64,000 nucleotides of DNA, from assembly GCA_028280565.1 (NCBI GenBank), contig JANQLQ010000086.1:1-64000 (forward strand). Reading direction: 5' to 3'. The stretch comes from Fulvivirga sp. (GTDB taxonomy: Bacteria > Bacteroidota > Bacteroidia > Cytophagales > Cyclobacteriaceae). Below, in pieces: positions 1 through 9,483 of this stretch. Below the pieces are notes generated by a model that did not search any database, was not told the origin of the DNA, and saw only the letters and a list, made by a program, of their open reading frames with translations. Both the position numbers and the translations under genes were made by a program. The stretch's first letter is position 1, and each line of letters opens with the position of its first letter.

Positions 1-190
1 AGTGTTAAGTTAAATCTTAAATGACGTATCCGGCTACCGCATGAGCTGTTTGAAGTATTGATCAGTCGGCAATAGGCAAAGAGCAGTAGGCAAAAAATAG
101 AGGGTAGCCGATTGCCTATTACGAACTGTCGACTTTAAAAACGGGATTGGAAAAAATAGCTAACTGCCTAATTAGGCTTAACTTAACACT
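1..190. repeat. MITE-like element, family I, complete copy
   Basis: The 190-bp element is bounded by perfect 13-bp terminal inverted repeats, AGTGTTAAGTTAA at 1-13 and its complement at 178-190. It holds no ORF; the interior has further self-complementary stretches around 68-118. A second, inverted and truncated copy lies at 12484-12620. The size, the repeats and the absence of coding suggest a non-autonomous miniature element, but no transposase or clear target duplication is visible because the left flank is outside the window. The remaining bases up to the first gene at 368 show nothing recognisable. Confidence 0.65.
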
Positions 191-367
191 AGGCTAGCAC
201 ATTACCAGGTACTCAAGTGAACTGCTCTTTGTGGAATATAAGCCTTTGGAGTTCAATCTTAGGGAATTTTATGAAGTGTCCGCTAGAAGGAAATGAAGTA
301 TGATTTGAGTTAAGTCTATTTTCCATTTAACTTAGAAGAGCAGACGTAATCCCCTGCTTCTTTTCTT

Positions 368-1180
368 ATGAACCCATTTACCATCGGCACCTTACAAGCA
401 GAAACCCTGGGTCCTAGTCTTGGTATTTTCATCAAAGACCTGAATCCCAACAAGCCTTTGACAGAAGAACAGGTCAAAGACCTTACTGAAGCTGTGGACG
501 AACATCACCTTGTACTGTTGAAAAGTAGTGAGTCGATCATCCCAGAACGCCACATCGAACTGACCAAACACTTGGGAGAAGCCTGGACCTACGGATATAC
601 TGAAGGGCAATACAAAGAATATCCCGAGATTTTCAAGGTTTCTAACCAGCGAGGGAAAGGATTTGTTAATGCTGGACAAGCCTGGCATTCGGATGGATCC
701 ATTTACAATAAAGCCATGCACCTCAGCATTTTTGCTGTCCAGGTCATTCCTGGTGATGGAGCCAGTACTTTTTTTACCAGCCTGCTAAAGGCACTAGATC
801 GGATGCCTCCTGAAATGCTGGAAAAACTAAAGCGTACTGATGCCGATTACGGGAAACAGTACAGGCCTCACCCGGTCGTTTGGGAGCATCCTGTTACAGG
901 TAAACAAGTCCTACACATCAGCGAAGGGATAAAGGCTAAGTTCATGAACCAGGCAACGGGGGAGCACTACTCTACACAGGAAAGTCGGGAAATCGATGAC
1001 TTTCTGCACGCGCTGCTATGGGAAGAAGGTACTTTTTATGAACACAAATGGCAGACCGGGGACCTGCTCATCGGAGACAACTACGCTATAGCGCACTATG
1101 CTAAGCCCTCCAACAGCAACACCCTCCGAGTGCTTCACCGTACCGCTACCAAAGGCGTGAATAGAAGGAAAGTTATGTAA
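368..1180 (+). CDS. TauD/TfdA-family Fe(II)/2-oxoglutarate dioxygenase
   Basis: A 270-residue cytosolic non-haem iron oxygenase of the TauD/TfdA family, which couples oxidation of a small substrate to decarboxylation of 2-oxoglutarate. The HxD iron motif is WHSDGS (His107, Asp109), the distal iron ligand is His243 in DNYAIAHYA, and Arg254 and Arg258 in TLRVLHRT fit the 2-oxoglutarate-binding region. Length is normal for the family. The start is the only ATG that gives the usual short N-terminus. The gene stands alone, convergent with the OPT transporter. The substrate cannot be read from the sequence; taurine is only one possibility, and amino acid or siderophore tailoring enzymes belong to the same fold. 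Confidence 0.85.
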   Translation: MNPFTIGTLQAETLGPSLGIFIKDLNPNKPLTEEQVKDLTEAVDEHHLVLLKSSESIIPERHIELTKHLGEAWTYGYTEGQYKEYPEIFKVSNQRGKGFVNAGQAWHSDGSIYNKAMHLSIFAVQVIPGDGASTFFTSLLKALDRMPPEMLEKLKRTDADYGKQYRPHPVVWEHPVTGKQVLHISEGIKAKFMNQATGEHYSTQESREIDDFLHALLWEEGTFYEHKWQTGDLLIGDNYAIAHYAKPSNSNTLRVLHRTATKGVNRRKVM

Positions 1181-1305
1181 CTTCCAACAATAATATTATT
1201 TGCTTTTTTTAAGGAAGATGTCTACTAAACCTACCGCTTGTCTGCCGTCGAAAATCTTAAGTACTTTCTACCATCTTCTACTCGTGGGAGCTTTTTATGC
1301 TGAAT

Positions 1306-1419
1306 TTAATGCCGTTTAGATAAGGCCGTCGCTCACCCCTTAAGGGGAACCAATCGCGCAATGGAGTGCCTCTTTGGGGGTGAAGGGTGCGATGCATATG
1401 CCAAACTTGACGGCATTAA
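1306..1419. repeat. Short inverted-repeat element, family II, copy 1
   Basis: A 114-bp element with terminal inverted repeats TTAATGCCGT (1306-1315) and ACGGCATTAA (1410-1419). Inside are GC-rich blocks rich in cacccc/ggggtg that can pair. The reverse complement matches 20898-21015 along its length, so the family is dispersed and occurs in both orientations. No coding capacity. It lies in the 540-bp gap between two convergent genes. Confidence 0.6.
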
Positions 1420-1628
1420 TGCTGGATTATGCACCAGTAAAGTCACTTTTATCACAATCAATTAAGCTCTGAAGCGAAAGCGCCACCTGGATGTTGTGGG
1501 TGATTAGAAAGTTAAATTTATGACAATGACCTGGAGATATTCTATGTCCGATTAACGCTTCGGTGAAGATATTTCATGACCAAAGAATGAATTGAAAATG
1601 ATCCACTTTGCAGAACAACAAGTTAGTG

Positions 1629-1652
1629 ATACGAAAGGGTACCCTTTCGTAT
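1629..1652. terminator. 24-bp perfect palindrome between convergent genes
   Basis: ATACGAAAGGGT is followed directly by its reverse complement, and the symmetry continues imperfectly outward (GTGA/TCAC). It sits downstream of both the dioxygenase and the OPT transporter genes, so a bidirectional terminator or transcript-end hairpin is the simplest reading. No T-tract follows, so a protein-binding palindrome remains possible. Confidence 0.4.
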
Positions 1653-1723
1653 TCACTTTATTGCTTAAACGCTAAATTAAATTAACTAGGGCGTTTTACA
1701 GTCATGACCTCATGAAGGTCGTA

Positions 1724-3682
1724 TCAAGTTTCATCCTTTTTGTAAGCTCGTGTCGCTATTTGGTATAAGAATACACAAATGGCCAAGATCACGATCAGTC
1801 CCGGCTCGCTCCCCCAGGTTTCTTCCATGATCGCCATAAAGTCATTGGACTTGGTGATCACGATGGGTATTGCCAACCCGATGCCGATCAATGCCTCCCC
1901 GGTAATCAGCCCGGAAGCGAATAACAATCCTGTACGTTCGCTTCTTTGCTCTGCCGCAGTATGATCTTCAGCATTTTGAAGTCTTTTCTTCTGCCGGTAG
2001 CGGCCTACCCACCAAGCGACCACCCCTCCCAGCATGATGGCGCTGTCCAGCTCAAACGGCAAGTATAATCCCACCGCCACGGCAAGTACAGGAACTCTCC
2101 ATTCGGACCCTCTCGCCTCTTGTATTTTGTCTAAAATTATGATCAACACCCCTAACGCCATACCGATGTACACCATGGTCCATGGAAGGCCTCCGCCAAA
2201 AACTCCTACGGCCACACTTTGCATCAAAGTGGCCTGTGGCGCTTGCAATGAATTAGGCTTCTCTGGAGTGGCAGGTCCGAAACCATAGGCCTCGTTGAGC
2301 AGCTCAAGGATCAACGGCATGGCAAATGCTGCGGCTCCCACCCCTACCATCTGCATGATCTGCTGGCGGTACGGTGTAGCGCCTAATACGTGACCTGCCT
2401 TAAGATCCTGCATGTTGTCCCCGGCAATTGCCGCGGCACACGCCACTACAGACCCGATAAGGATAGCGGCGGCGGGCCCTTTCTCAGACCCGGTACCCAA
2501 CAGCGCCAGCAGGATCAAGGAAGACGTCAGGATCGTAGCAATGGTGACCCCTGAAATAGGATTATTGGAACTCCCCACCAGTCCTGCCATGTACCCGGCG
2601 ACAGAGGCAAAAAGAAAACCGGCAATGACCATGATCACGGCCATAAGACCGGATATGGGTATATTTTCTATTTCCCTGAGATAAATAATGAAAATGGGCA
2701 CGATCATTACACCAATCCCCATGATCACCCACTGCATAGGCGCATCCCGCTCTGTCCGCAACAGACCGGAATTATCGGTTTTATTCTTGATGGCCTTAAG
2801 TCCTGCCGAAAGGGCCGAACCAATGGCCCCACGTAAACTGAGCAAAGCCCACAGGCCTCCTACCACCATGGCCCCTACTCCTAAAAACCGGATCTGCGAA
2901 CTCCAAGTGGACCCGCCTAAGGCCACGGGATCCAACTGCTGGGGATTGCCGTTGATCGCTAAATAGATCGGGATAGCGATCCACCAGCTAATGACTCCCC
3001 CTGCAAATACCAAGGTAGCAATCCGAAGCCCGACGATATAGCCTACTGACATCAGGGCCGGGCTTAAGTTCATGCCAAAAAAAAGATAAGTCTTTTCGCC
3101 AATAAAGCTCGCCTTCTCAAATACCGCATCCCATATCTTGAGGCCGGATTCGGCAATTTTCACAAAAGCGCCGACCAAAGCGCCTATGGCCAAAAAGCGA
3201 ATGGCCTTCCCCCCTTCTTCGCCACTTTTAAGTACTTCTGAAGTGGCTACCCCTTCGGGGAATTTCAGTTTTTGCTTTACAATAAGCGCAGATCTTAACG
3301 GGATCGTAAACAATACGCCTAATACACCTCCTGTGAGAGAGATCAGCGCTGTTTCAAGGTAGCTAAAATTGGCCCAATACTTCATGAGTACCAATGCGGG
3401 CATGGTAAAGATCACACCGGCAGCCAGCGATTCTCCCGCCGAGGCAGCCGTTTGAACAATGTTATTTTCGAGAATATTATTTTTCTTAAAAAGCTTTAAT
3501 AGCGCCATTGAGATCACGGCGGCAGGAATAGAGGCCGAAACGGTCAACCCTGCAAAAAGGCCCAGGTAAGAATTGGCGGCGGCCAGCGCCGCAGATAAAA
3601 TCGCTCCAAGAAAAAAAGCTTTGATCGTAGTTTCCGGGAGCTTCCGGCCCGGGGGAATGTAGGGTTTATCTTCTTTATCCAT
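1724..3682 (-). CDS. OPT-family oligopeptide transporter
   Basis: A 652-residue polytopic inner-membrane protein of the OPT family, which imports peptides or metal chelates by proton symport. The N-terminus (PETTIKAF, then a long hydrophobic segment with AAANSYLGLFAGLTVSASIP) is the family signature, and Gly/Ala-rich transmembrane stretches run to the C-terminus, in keeping with 14-16 membrane segments. Length is typical of the bacterial branch. No periplasmic binding protein or peptidase lies next to it. It is transcribed on its own, divergently from pckA, with 212 bp between the starts. Substrate unknown. Confidence 0.9.
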   Translation of the reverse strand: MDKEDKPYIPPGRKLPETTIKAFFLGAILSAALAAANSYLGLFAGLTVSASIPAAVISMALLKLFKKNNILENNIVQTAASAGESLAAGVIFTMPALVLMKYWANFSYLETALISLTGGVLGVLFTIPLRSALIVKQKLKFPEGVATSEVLKSGEEGGKAIRFLAIGALVGAFVKIAESGLKIWDAVFEKASFIGEKTYLFFGMNLSPALMSVGYIVGLRIATLVFAGGVISWWIAIPIYLAINGNPQQLDPVALGGSTWSSQIRFLGVGAMVVGGLWALLSLRGAIGSALSAGLKAIKNKTDNSGLLRTERDAPMQWVIMGIGVMIVPIFIIYLREIENIPISGLMAVIMVIAGFLFASVAGYMAGLVGSSNNPISGVTIATILTSSLILLALLGTGSEKGPAAAILIGSVVACAAAIAGDNMQDLKAGHVLGATPYRQQIMQMVGVGAAAFAMPLILELLNEAYGFGPATPEKPNSLQAPQATLMQSVAVGVFGGGLPWTMVYIGMALGVLIIILDKIQEARGSEWRVPVLAVAVGLYLPFELDSAIMLGGVVAWWVGRYRQKKRLQNAEDHTAAEQRSERTGLLFASGLITGEALIGIGLAIPIVITKSNDFMAIMEETWGSEPGLIVILAICVFLYQIATRAYKKDET

Positions 3683-3842
3683 ATGTTACTGGTTTCAATA
3701 AAAATTTGAAAATAGGTCTTCATTCCCACCGAACCAAACATTTGCATAAATAGCCTATAAAAATCTTATGAAAAACCCCACAGAAGCACTTTCGCAATCG
3801 ATTGAAACTTAAGTTTTTCTATCATCGAACTCTTTTATTTAT

Positions 3843-3850
3843 TAGCTTTG
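3843..3850 (+). promoter_or_regulatory. Possible -7 promoter box of pckA
   Basis: TAGCTTTG matches the Bacteroidota -7 consensus TAnnTTTG and lies 44 bp before the pckA ATG, which leaves a leader of about 40 nt. A -33 TTG at the right distance is not clear. Confidence 0.35.
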
Positions 3851-3894
3851 CGTGTTCCTGTAGAAAACCTTTCTAAGAATTTAAACATGAAATA

Positions 3895-5511
3895 ATGCAA
3901 GAAATTGGATTGAAGTCAGAGGAATGGGGCATGGAAAGCTCCGGTATTAAGAACGCCAAAACTGTGTATTGGAACCAAAGCCCGGCACAGTTGGTGGAGC
4001 ATGCCTTAGCTAAGGGAGAAGGAAGCCTAGCGGATAACGGGGCGATCTGTTGTGATACCGGCAAGTTTACCGGCAGATCCCCTAAGGACAGGTTCATCGT
4101 GGAAGATGCCAAAACCAAGGACAGCGTATGGTGGGGAGATATCAACATCCCAATAGCAGAGGATAAATTCGACCAATTGTACCAGAAAATGGTCAAAAAC
4201 TTAGAAGGTAAAGACCTGTTTGTCCGTGATGCGTATGCCGGGGCAGACAAGACCTACCGGTTGAATCTTCGTGTGATCAATACACTGGCCTGGCAAAACT
4301 TGTTTTGCTACAACATGTTCCTCAGGCCCAAGCCTTATAAGCTGGAAAAATTCGTTCCTAACTTCACCATTATTTGCGACCCGGATTTTAAAGCTGACCC
4401 CGCCGTGGATGGCACCCGGCAGGATAATTTTGCCATTATCAACTTCACCAAACGTATGATCCTCATTGGGGGCACCGCCTATGCCGGTGAAATGAAAAAG
4501 GGTATTTTTTCAGTGCTTAACTACCTCTTACCCACGGAAAACAATGTCCTTCCCATGCACTGTTCCGCTAATGTTGGTCATAAAATACAAGACACTGCGA
4601 TATTTTTCGGGCTCTCCGGGACAGGAAAAACCACGCTCTCAGCAGATCCCAACCGCGACCTGGTGGGTGACGACGAACATGGCTGGACCGATAAAAACGT
4701 GTTTAACTTTGAAGGTGGCTGTTATGCCAAGGTCATCGACCTTACCCGCGAAAAAGAGCCCGATATTTATGATGCTATCAAATTCGGCACGATCGTGGAA
4801 AACACACGCTTTCATGAAGGAACCCGCTCTATAGATTTTGAGAACGTTTCCGTTACGGAAAACACCCGGTCTGCATACCCGCTATTCCATATTAATAATT
4901 CTGTAGAACCCTCTATAGGTGGGATCCCGAGGAATATTTTCTTCCTAACCTGCGATGCCTATGGGGTGCTCCCTCCTATTTCACGGCTGAATAAGGGTTT
5001 GGCCATGTATCATTTCATATCAGGATATACAGCAAAGGTGGCCGGTACCGAGGCTGGGGTTACAGAACCCCAAACGGCGTTTAGTGCTTGTTTTGGGGCG
5101 CCGTTCTTACCCCTGCACCCAACCCAATACGCCGAGATGCTGGGGGAAAAAATGGAGAAATACAAAACCAAAGTATGGCTGATCAACACCGGCTGGACCG
5201 GCGGCCCCTACGGGAAAGGATCCCGAATGAAACTTCCTTATACCCGGGCAATGATCACCGCCGCGCTGGACGGCACATTGCATAACGTAGGGTACCGTAA
5301 ACACTCCGTATTCCATGTGGAGATCCCTGCTACATGCCCGGGGGTGCCGTCAGAAGTACTTAGCCCGCGTGAGACGTGGAAAGATGACGACGGCTATTAC
5401 AAAAAAGCAAACCAGCTCGCTGAAGCCTTCAACAAGAACTTTACCAAATTTGCCGACTATGCCAATGATGAAATTATGGCCGCCGCTCCGCGCGCCAACG
5501 TCAACGCATAG
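3895..5511 (+). CDS. pckA: Phosphoenolpyruvate carboxykinase (ATP)
   Basis: Catalyses oxaloacetate + ATP to PEP + CO2 + ADP, the first committed step of gluconeogenesis, in the cytosol. The 538-residue length is standard for the ATP-dependent family. Visible signatures are RSPKDRF (61-67, substrate binding), the P-loop GLSGTGKTT (239-247), the metal-binding DDEHGW (259-264) and the conserved TGWTGGPYGKG later on. The start is the first ATG in frame; a second Met at residue 13 is possible. It has its own promoter-like box upstream and a strong terminator downstream, so it is monocistronic. Confidence 0.97.
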   Translation: MQEIGLKSEEWGMESSGIKNAKTVYWNQSPAQLVEHALAKGEGSLADNGAICCDTGKFTGRSPKDRFIVEDAKTKDSVWWGDINIPIAEDKFDQLYQKMVKNLEGKDLFVRDAYAGADKTYRLNLRVINTLAWQNLFCYNMFLRPKPYKLEKFVPNFTIICDPDFKADPAVDGTRQDNFAIINFTKRMILIGGTAYAGEMKKGIFSVLNYLLPTENNVLPMHCSANVGHKIQDTAIFFGLSGTGKTTLSADPNRDLVGDDEHGWTDKNVFNFEGGCYAKVIDLTREKEPDIYDAIKFGTIVENTRFHEGTRSIDFENVSVTENTRSAYPLFHINNSVEPSIGGIPRNIFFLTCDAYGVLPPISRLNKGLAMYHFISGYTAKVAGTEAGVTEPQTAFSACFGAPFLPLHPTQYAEMLGEKMEKYKTKVWLINTGWTGGPYGKGSRMKLPYTRAMITAALDGTLHNVGYRKHSVFHVEIPATCPGVPSEVLSPRETWKDDDGYYKKANQLAEAFNKNFTKFADYANDEIMAAAPRANVNA

Positions 5512-5537
5512 TCCTTTTAGTTGGACTTTATAGAAAT

Positions 5538-5572
5538 GGGGCTGTCTTTGAAAGGACAGCCCTTATTTTTTA
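5538..5572 (+). terminator. Rho-independent terminator of pckA
   Basis: Stem GGGCTGTC / GACAGCCC with an 8-nt loop begins 26 bp after the pckA stop and is followed by a T-rich tract (TTATTTTTTAT). Confidence 0.85.
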
Positions 5573-5585
5573 TCACGAGGAAATT

Positions 5586-6074
5586 CTACTCGTCGTACGG
5601 GCCTTTCATCCCGGAAGCGAAACGCCATTTCAGGAGTGCATCACAATGCATCGCGAGATGAGTGGTAAGCATATGAAGAAAGTAATCCAAGTCTTTTTTT
5701 AGCACTACTTTTAGCTCTTCATCAGAAATGGGCGTTTCCCCCAAGTCACCCAGACGGGCACACACCTCCTCATCTAAACGATCGTATACCTCTTCAAATT
5801 TCACAACCATGTCCGTTAAGGATAAGTCAATACGGGCTGTGCCTTCAGAACCCGAGATAAAATCCTGGGGGCGATCTACCGTGCTTTTATAGCTGCTGTC
5901 CAACTTAGCCAAGGCTAATTCACCCTCTACGATCAAATGCACCAGGGTCCAGCCGGGAGAATTTATGAATGGATATCGTTTCCATGCTTGCTCATCATCA
6001 ATACCTGTCACCACATCCTGTATGTACTCACGCATCCATGTGCTTAAATTCGAATGGTATTCCAGTAGTTTCAT
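5586..6074 (-). CDS. DinB-superfamily protein
   Basis: A 162-residue four-helix-bundle protein of the DinB/YfiT type, a fold that usually binds a divalent metal through three histidines. Candidate ligands are His in LVHLIVEGEL near the first third and two in THLAMHCDAL near the end. Members act as thiol-dependent S-transferases or have no known function. The ATG at 6074 (MKLLEYHSN) is preferred to an upstream in-frame start at 6101, because family members begin just before this helix. It is the first of four DinB-type genes in the window. The gap of about 500 bp to the next gene shows nothing recognisable. Confidence 0.75.
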   Translation of the reverse strand: MKLLEYHSNLSTWMREYIQDVVTGIDDEQAWKRYPFINSPGWTLVHLIVEGELALAKLDSSYKSTVDRPQDFISGSEGTARIDLSLTDMVVKFEEVYDRLDEEVCARLGDLGETPISDEELKVVLKKDLDYFLHMLTTHLAMHCDALLKWRFASGMKGPYDE

Positions 6075-6581
6075 GAAAGGAAAAACAGTAATTGGTAGCA
6101 AAAGTTGAAGGAGAGATTACTCTTTTGAGATCTTTTTAAAGATCCAGGAGTAAATGATAAAACAAAGGTACTTATTGCGTTGGACCTCTCTCATTGAAGC
6201 ATGCAAGCCAGGGCAAAACTCAAAGTGTCAATTGCTAAATCAGGCAATTCTATTATAGTCCTACTTGCCAGGTTATGCTGCCAGCTCCCTATGTTCCGGC
6301 GTTTTTGAGGTAAAAAAGAACCCGTTGAGCCGGGAGGCATGGCCTGCGGGTGTGGTGTACCCAATACCCTTCGGAAAGAAAACAAATTTCAATGTTTGTC
6401 AGTAGCTTACTCAAGACTAAAGACTCACGGCTCAATACTATAACCTGGTCATCGATGACTTAAATCTGCGAAAATAGAAATAGTAACACCTGCATTATCC
6501 TGGTATTTAAATTAAAGGATCAAAATAGCGCATTGCCAAATGAGATAATTATCGGGATGGTTAACCTTATCGATTAGTTTT

Positions 6582-7196
6582 TCATCTAACGATACTATAC
6601 TTCACTGGTTTGAAAGTAATATCCACCCTATTAAGTTGATTTCCCCGGTACTTAAATATAGAAGGGTTTACGTTTCCAACTTTAAACTCGGAACTATAGA
6701 TCTCAGATACCTGCTTAAAAGATCCATCTCCTTCTGAATATACTCTTTCTCCATCGACAGGAGGCTCATAGTAAAGTTGAACAACACTCTTTTTTATATT
6801 ATCCCTGTCCAGGATGGACAGTTTTCCATTTTTCATCAACCTGTAATGAGTATCTTCTAATGATGTTGTTGTTTCTGAACTCAGTGTACCATTCCTGTAG
6901 GTTTTAACTTTTGACATGACAAGAGTGTCCCGAACAAAAATACCCTGCAGCTCATACTTTACATGAAGCGATCCAAAGAAATGAAACTTAATTTCTGAAC
7001 TTGCTGCATAGACGACTGAATCTGCTTTTTGATATTTTGTCACCTTGTAAGTACCGATTGTCCTTTTTTTAAACTCGACACGAAACTCGTTCACAGCCAC
7101 TTCCTTGGAAGAGCCAATTAAGTCTGCGCGCACTCCGCGTTGAGCATGGGCTATAAAAGCGATGAAAGAGAGCAGGAAACAAAATAGTATTTTCAT
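6582..7196 (-). CDS. Secreted protein, possibly DUF6134-like
   Basis: A 204-residue protein with a clear Sec signal peptide (MKILFCFLLSFIAFIAHAQ, cut after AQ). The mature part is rich in beta-strand-like alternating segments (RVEFKKRTIGTYKV, SEIKFHFFGSLHVKYE). The pattern resembles the periplasmic DUF6134 family of Bacteroidota, but that assignment is tentative. It starts one base after the stop of the upstream lipoprotein gene, so the two form a tight operon and may act together in the envelope. Function unknown. Confidence 0.55.
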   Translation of the reverse strand: MKILFCFLLSFIAFIAHAQRGVRADLIGSSKEVAVNEFRVEFKKRTIGTYKVTKYQKADSVVYAASSEIKFHFFGSLHVKYELQGIFVRDTLVMSKVKTYRNGTLSSETTTSLEDTHYRLMKNGKLSILDRDNIKKSVVQLYYEPPVDGERVYSEGDGSFKQVSEIYSSEFKVGNVNPSIFKYRGNQLNRVDITFKPVKYSIVR

Positions 7197-7197
7197 A

Positions 7198-7650
7198 CTA
7201 CGGATTGATTAGTTCTTCAATGGCTAGGTTGTCCCAGTAAGCGGCCTCTCGGACAATCTTAGTATCAATAAATTGAGCTGAGACATGAAAGGGAATGAAC
7301 CGTTCCCTATCGCCTACTTTTACTCTCATAACAGACCACAACCCTACCCATCGTTCTCCTTTGCTATTGATGATAAGGTGAATTTCTTCAGTGGGCAACA
7401 ATTCAAATTCATCGAATTGGGTTAAACTTTCCTCTATTCCCAGGAGCAGTTCGTGCCAATTTAAGGGAACGGTACTGTTCCAATAGATTTGGGCGGAAGG
7501 ACTATAACTCTTTTTGAATATGGTCGATCTTTCTTTTGAAGAAGCATAAACGGTATTTTTTAAAATATCAACTTCCGCAGCGCTTTCAAAATATTGAGTA
7601 CTGCTACATGATGTAGCAAAAAGGACAGCAACAAAAAAAGAAGTTTTCAT
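7198..7650 (-). CDS. Small putative lipoprotein
   Basis: A 150-residue protein beginning MKTSFFVAVLFATSCSS, a lipoprotein signal with lipobox Cys at residue 15. The ATG at 7650 is chosen over an in-frame start at 7713 because it places the signal peptide at the N-terminus. The mature domain is mixed alpha/beta with no recognised motif. It is the first gene of a two-gene operon with the secreted 204-residue protein. The 500 bp upstream hold the stress-island promoter at 8073-8116 and nothing else recognised. Confidence 0.6.
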   Translation of the reverse strand: MKTSFFVAVLFATSCSSTQYFESAAEVDILKNTVYASSKERSTIFKKSYSPSAQIYWNSTVPLNWHELLLGIEESLTQFDEFELLPTEEIHLIINSKGERWVGLWSVMRVKVGDRERFIPFHVSAQFIDTKIVREAAYWDNLAIEELINP

Positions 7651-8072
7651 CTGCAAGAAATTGTAAGTCTCAAGATAGCGGTTAAAACCAGGATTTCTTT
7701 TGCTTGAAAGCAATAATTTCCCGTGGCGGGGGGACCGGTGGGTTCCCGGGAATTTAAGCTAAAAATCATGGAAATCCCATGTAAGATTATTCCATTCATA
7801 AAGAAATCGTTGAACAGGTTAAAAGCCATATTCCTATCACTTTCTACCTATTGTGATCCTCTCGCAGCCTGGAGAAAAGGATCTTCAAGAATATAGTCAC
7901 AGTCGAAATCAGCTTAATAAACCTTTACATTAATAGCACCTGTCCTACCCCACAATGCCCTTTAACCTTGGCAATCGGGATAACTAAAATTCCCGTCTTT
8001 TATAATCATTTTCTCGAGTTCAAATCCTGCGTTCGTCTAACACAAAATTCAGGACTAAATCTTGTTGAATAT

Positions 8073-8116
8073 TTATCATAGGGTAAAAAAAAGGCTATAA
8101 AAAAGGCACTAATTTG
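8073..8116 (+). promoter_or_regulatory. Palindromic operator and -7 box upstream of the USP gene
   Basis: TTATCATAGGGTAA (8073-8086) matches TTACC-N4-GGTAA with one mismatch. The -7 element is CTAATTTG at 8109-8116, with its TTTG exactly where it falls in the three sister promoters at 12442, 17000 and 19395. No -33 TTG is seen. The predicted transcript start is near 8121, about 35 nt before the ATG. Confidence 0.6.
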
Positions 8117-8155
8117 AGTAATCAAAGGATGTTTAACTGTTTAAAAAGATTAACC

Positions 8156-8992
8156 ATGAAAAATATATTAGTACCCATAGACTTCTCAGGGGAATCCATC
8201 AATGCATTACGTGTTGCGAGGCAGATCGCTCAAAAAGGAAATGCTAGGTTGATCGTTTCACACACTATTGAATTCGGGGATTACGCGAATGAACCATTAG
8301 AGGCTTATGATGCCCTTAAAAATCAGTTGCTCACAGCAGTAAAAACTAAGGTAAATGAGTTATTGCAAAAGGAAAACATCATCTTACCGAGTGAATCAAT
8401 AAAAATTGAAATAAACAATACCTTCTCGCACATCTTAGCTCTCATCAAGAATGAAAAAGTAAATTTAGTCGCCATGGGATCAAAAGGTATTCGAAATTGG
8501 CAAGCGGTATCCATTGGATCCATAACTGGGAAAGTGATAAGGTATTCGACATGCCCCGTTCTGATCGTAAAGGAATTTGTTGAGATCAAAGACCTTCAAC
8601 AAATTACATTTGCTTCGGATCTAAAAAACACCCCACTTCGAATTATCCGTGCGTTAAAAGACTTTCAAGAAGTATTGGGTGCTAGAATCCAACTTTTGAA
8701 AGTTAATACTCGAAATAACTGGGGCACCGAACGTATGCTAAACCAACAAATAGAAGAATTTGGCAAGCGTTACGAATTTGAAAATTATTCTAAGAAAATA
8801 TACAATGACGTTGAACCGGAAGATGGCATCATTCATTATACGGAAGATAGCGGCGCTAAATTGATTGCAATAGCTCCGCACACTAAATCGGATACCTCGA
8901 CGATCATAACAGATTATAGGATTGCAGAACGAGTGGTAGAAAACACTAACTCGATCGTATGGGCCGCGGGTCTCGGGGGGCCCCGCTCTTAA
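8156..8992 (+). CDS. Tandem universal stress protein (UspA family)
   Basis: A 278-residue cytosolic protein made of two Usp domains. The first (about 1-140) carries the ATP-binding pattern G-2x-G-9x-GS in MGSKGIRNWQAVSIGS and ends with CPVLIVKE. The second (about 145-278) starts LQQITFASDL and lacks that motif. Usp proteins support survival under energy limitation or hypoxia. The start is the ATG at 8156: an upstream in-frame TTG at 8114 falls inside the -7 box and cannot be the start. It opens the stress island and is read away from it under one of the four shared palindromic promoters. Confidence 0.88.
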   Translation: MKNILVPIDFSGESINALRVARQIAQKGNARLIVSHTIEFGDYANEPLEAYDALKNQLLTAVKTKVNELLQKENIILPSESIKIEINNTFSHILALIKNEKVNLVAMGSKGIRNWQAVSIGSITGKVIRYSTCPVLIVKEFVEIKDLQQITFASDLKNTPLRIIRALKDFQEVLGARIQLLKVNTRNNWGTERMLNQQIEEFGKRYEFENYSKKIYNDVEPEDGIIHYTEDSGAKLIAIAPHTKSDTSTIITDYRIAERVVENTNSIVWAAGLGGPRS

Positions 8993-9183
8993 CAAGGGGA
9001 TGACCTGGAGTTATACTAATTTTAATTATGACTAGGTCCACAAAGGTCGCAGCCGTATACACTCGGCTATGGAAAACACAAGGATCCAGTATACAAGTAA
9101 AGTCTTGGGGAATATGGGGTTCTATGCCAATTTCTAATCCAAAATTCCTGCAGATTAGCAGGAATCTAGGGGTGTCATCCTTG

Positions 9184-9450
9184 CTTGCTAACCTCGTCAT
9201 TCTTGCAGCCTTTGCGTTGGGCTAGGCGCGACAAGGAATCTGCGAAGTCGTGAAATGAAAACCCCAGTACACGCAATAAAAAGGTCACGATAAACGATAC
9301 AGCAGATTCCTGCTCTCACGCATCGCTCTCCCTGCAAGGCCGGCAGGAATGACGATAAAGAGGTTTTTCCGTTTTTGATGAAGATACTCAATAGACTCCT
9401 TTATCGTTAAATATCTGCCTATCAAATAATTGAACATGCCTAAATTCCAG
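9184..9450. repeat. Family IV repeat block, copy 1
   Basis: About 265 bp that recur 586 bp further on (9770-10035) with scattered substitutions and small indels. The core 9195-9354 is bounded by complementary ends (CGTCATTC... and ...GGCAGGAATGACG), with an inner complementary pair (GGAATCTGC / GCAGATTCC), so it can fold into one long hairpin. Short ORFs here are not preserved between copies. The whole gap 8993-10134 holds only this block, its twin and the 92-bp element at 9484. Confidence 0.6.
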
Positions 9451-9483
9451 GACTACTTTGTCAGATTTAAGTCATAACCTGGA

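Noticed and set aside
6191..6385. 64-residue minus-strand ORF
   Set aside because: No start context, no motif, and low-complexity Pro-rich content; treated as non-coding gap.
8031..8066. GTCTAAC...GTTGAAT resembling a short integron attC site
   Set aside because: Only 36 bp with weak pairing and no integrase nearby; a chance match is likelier.
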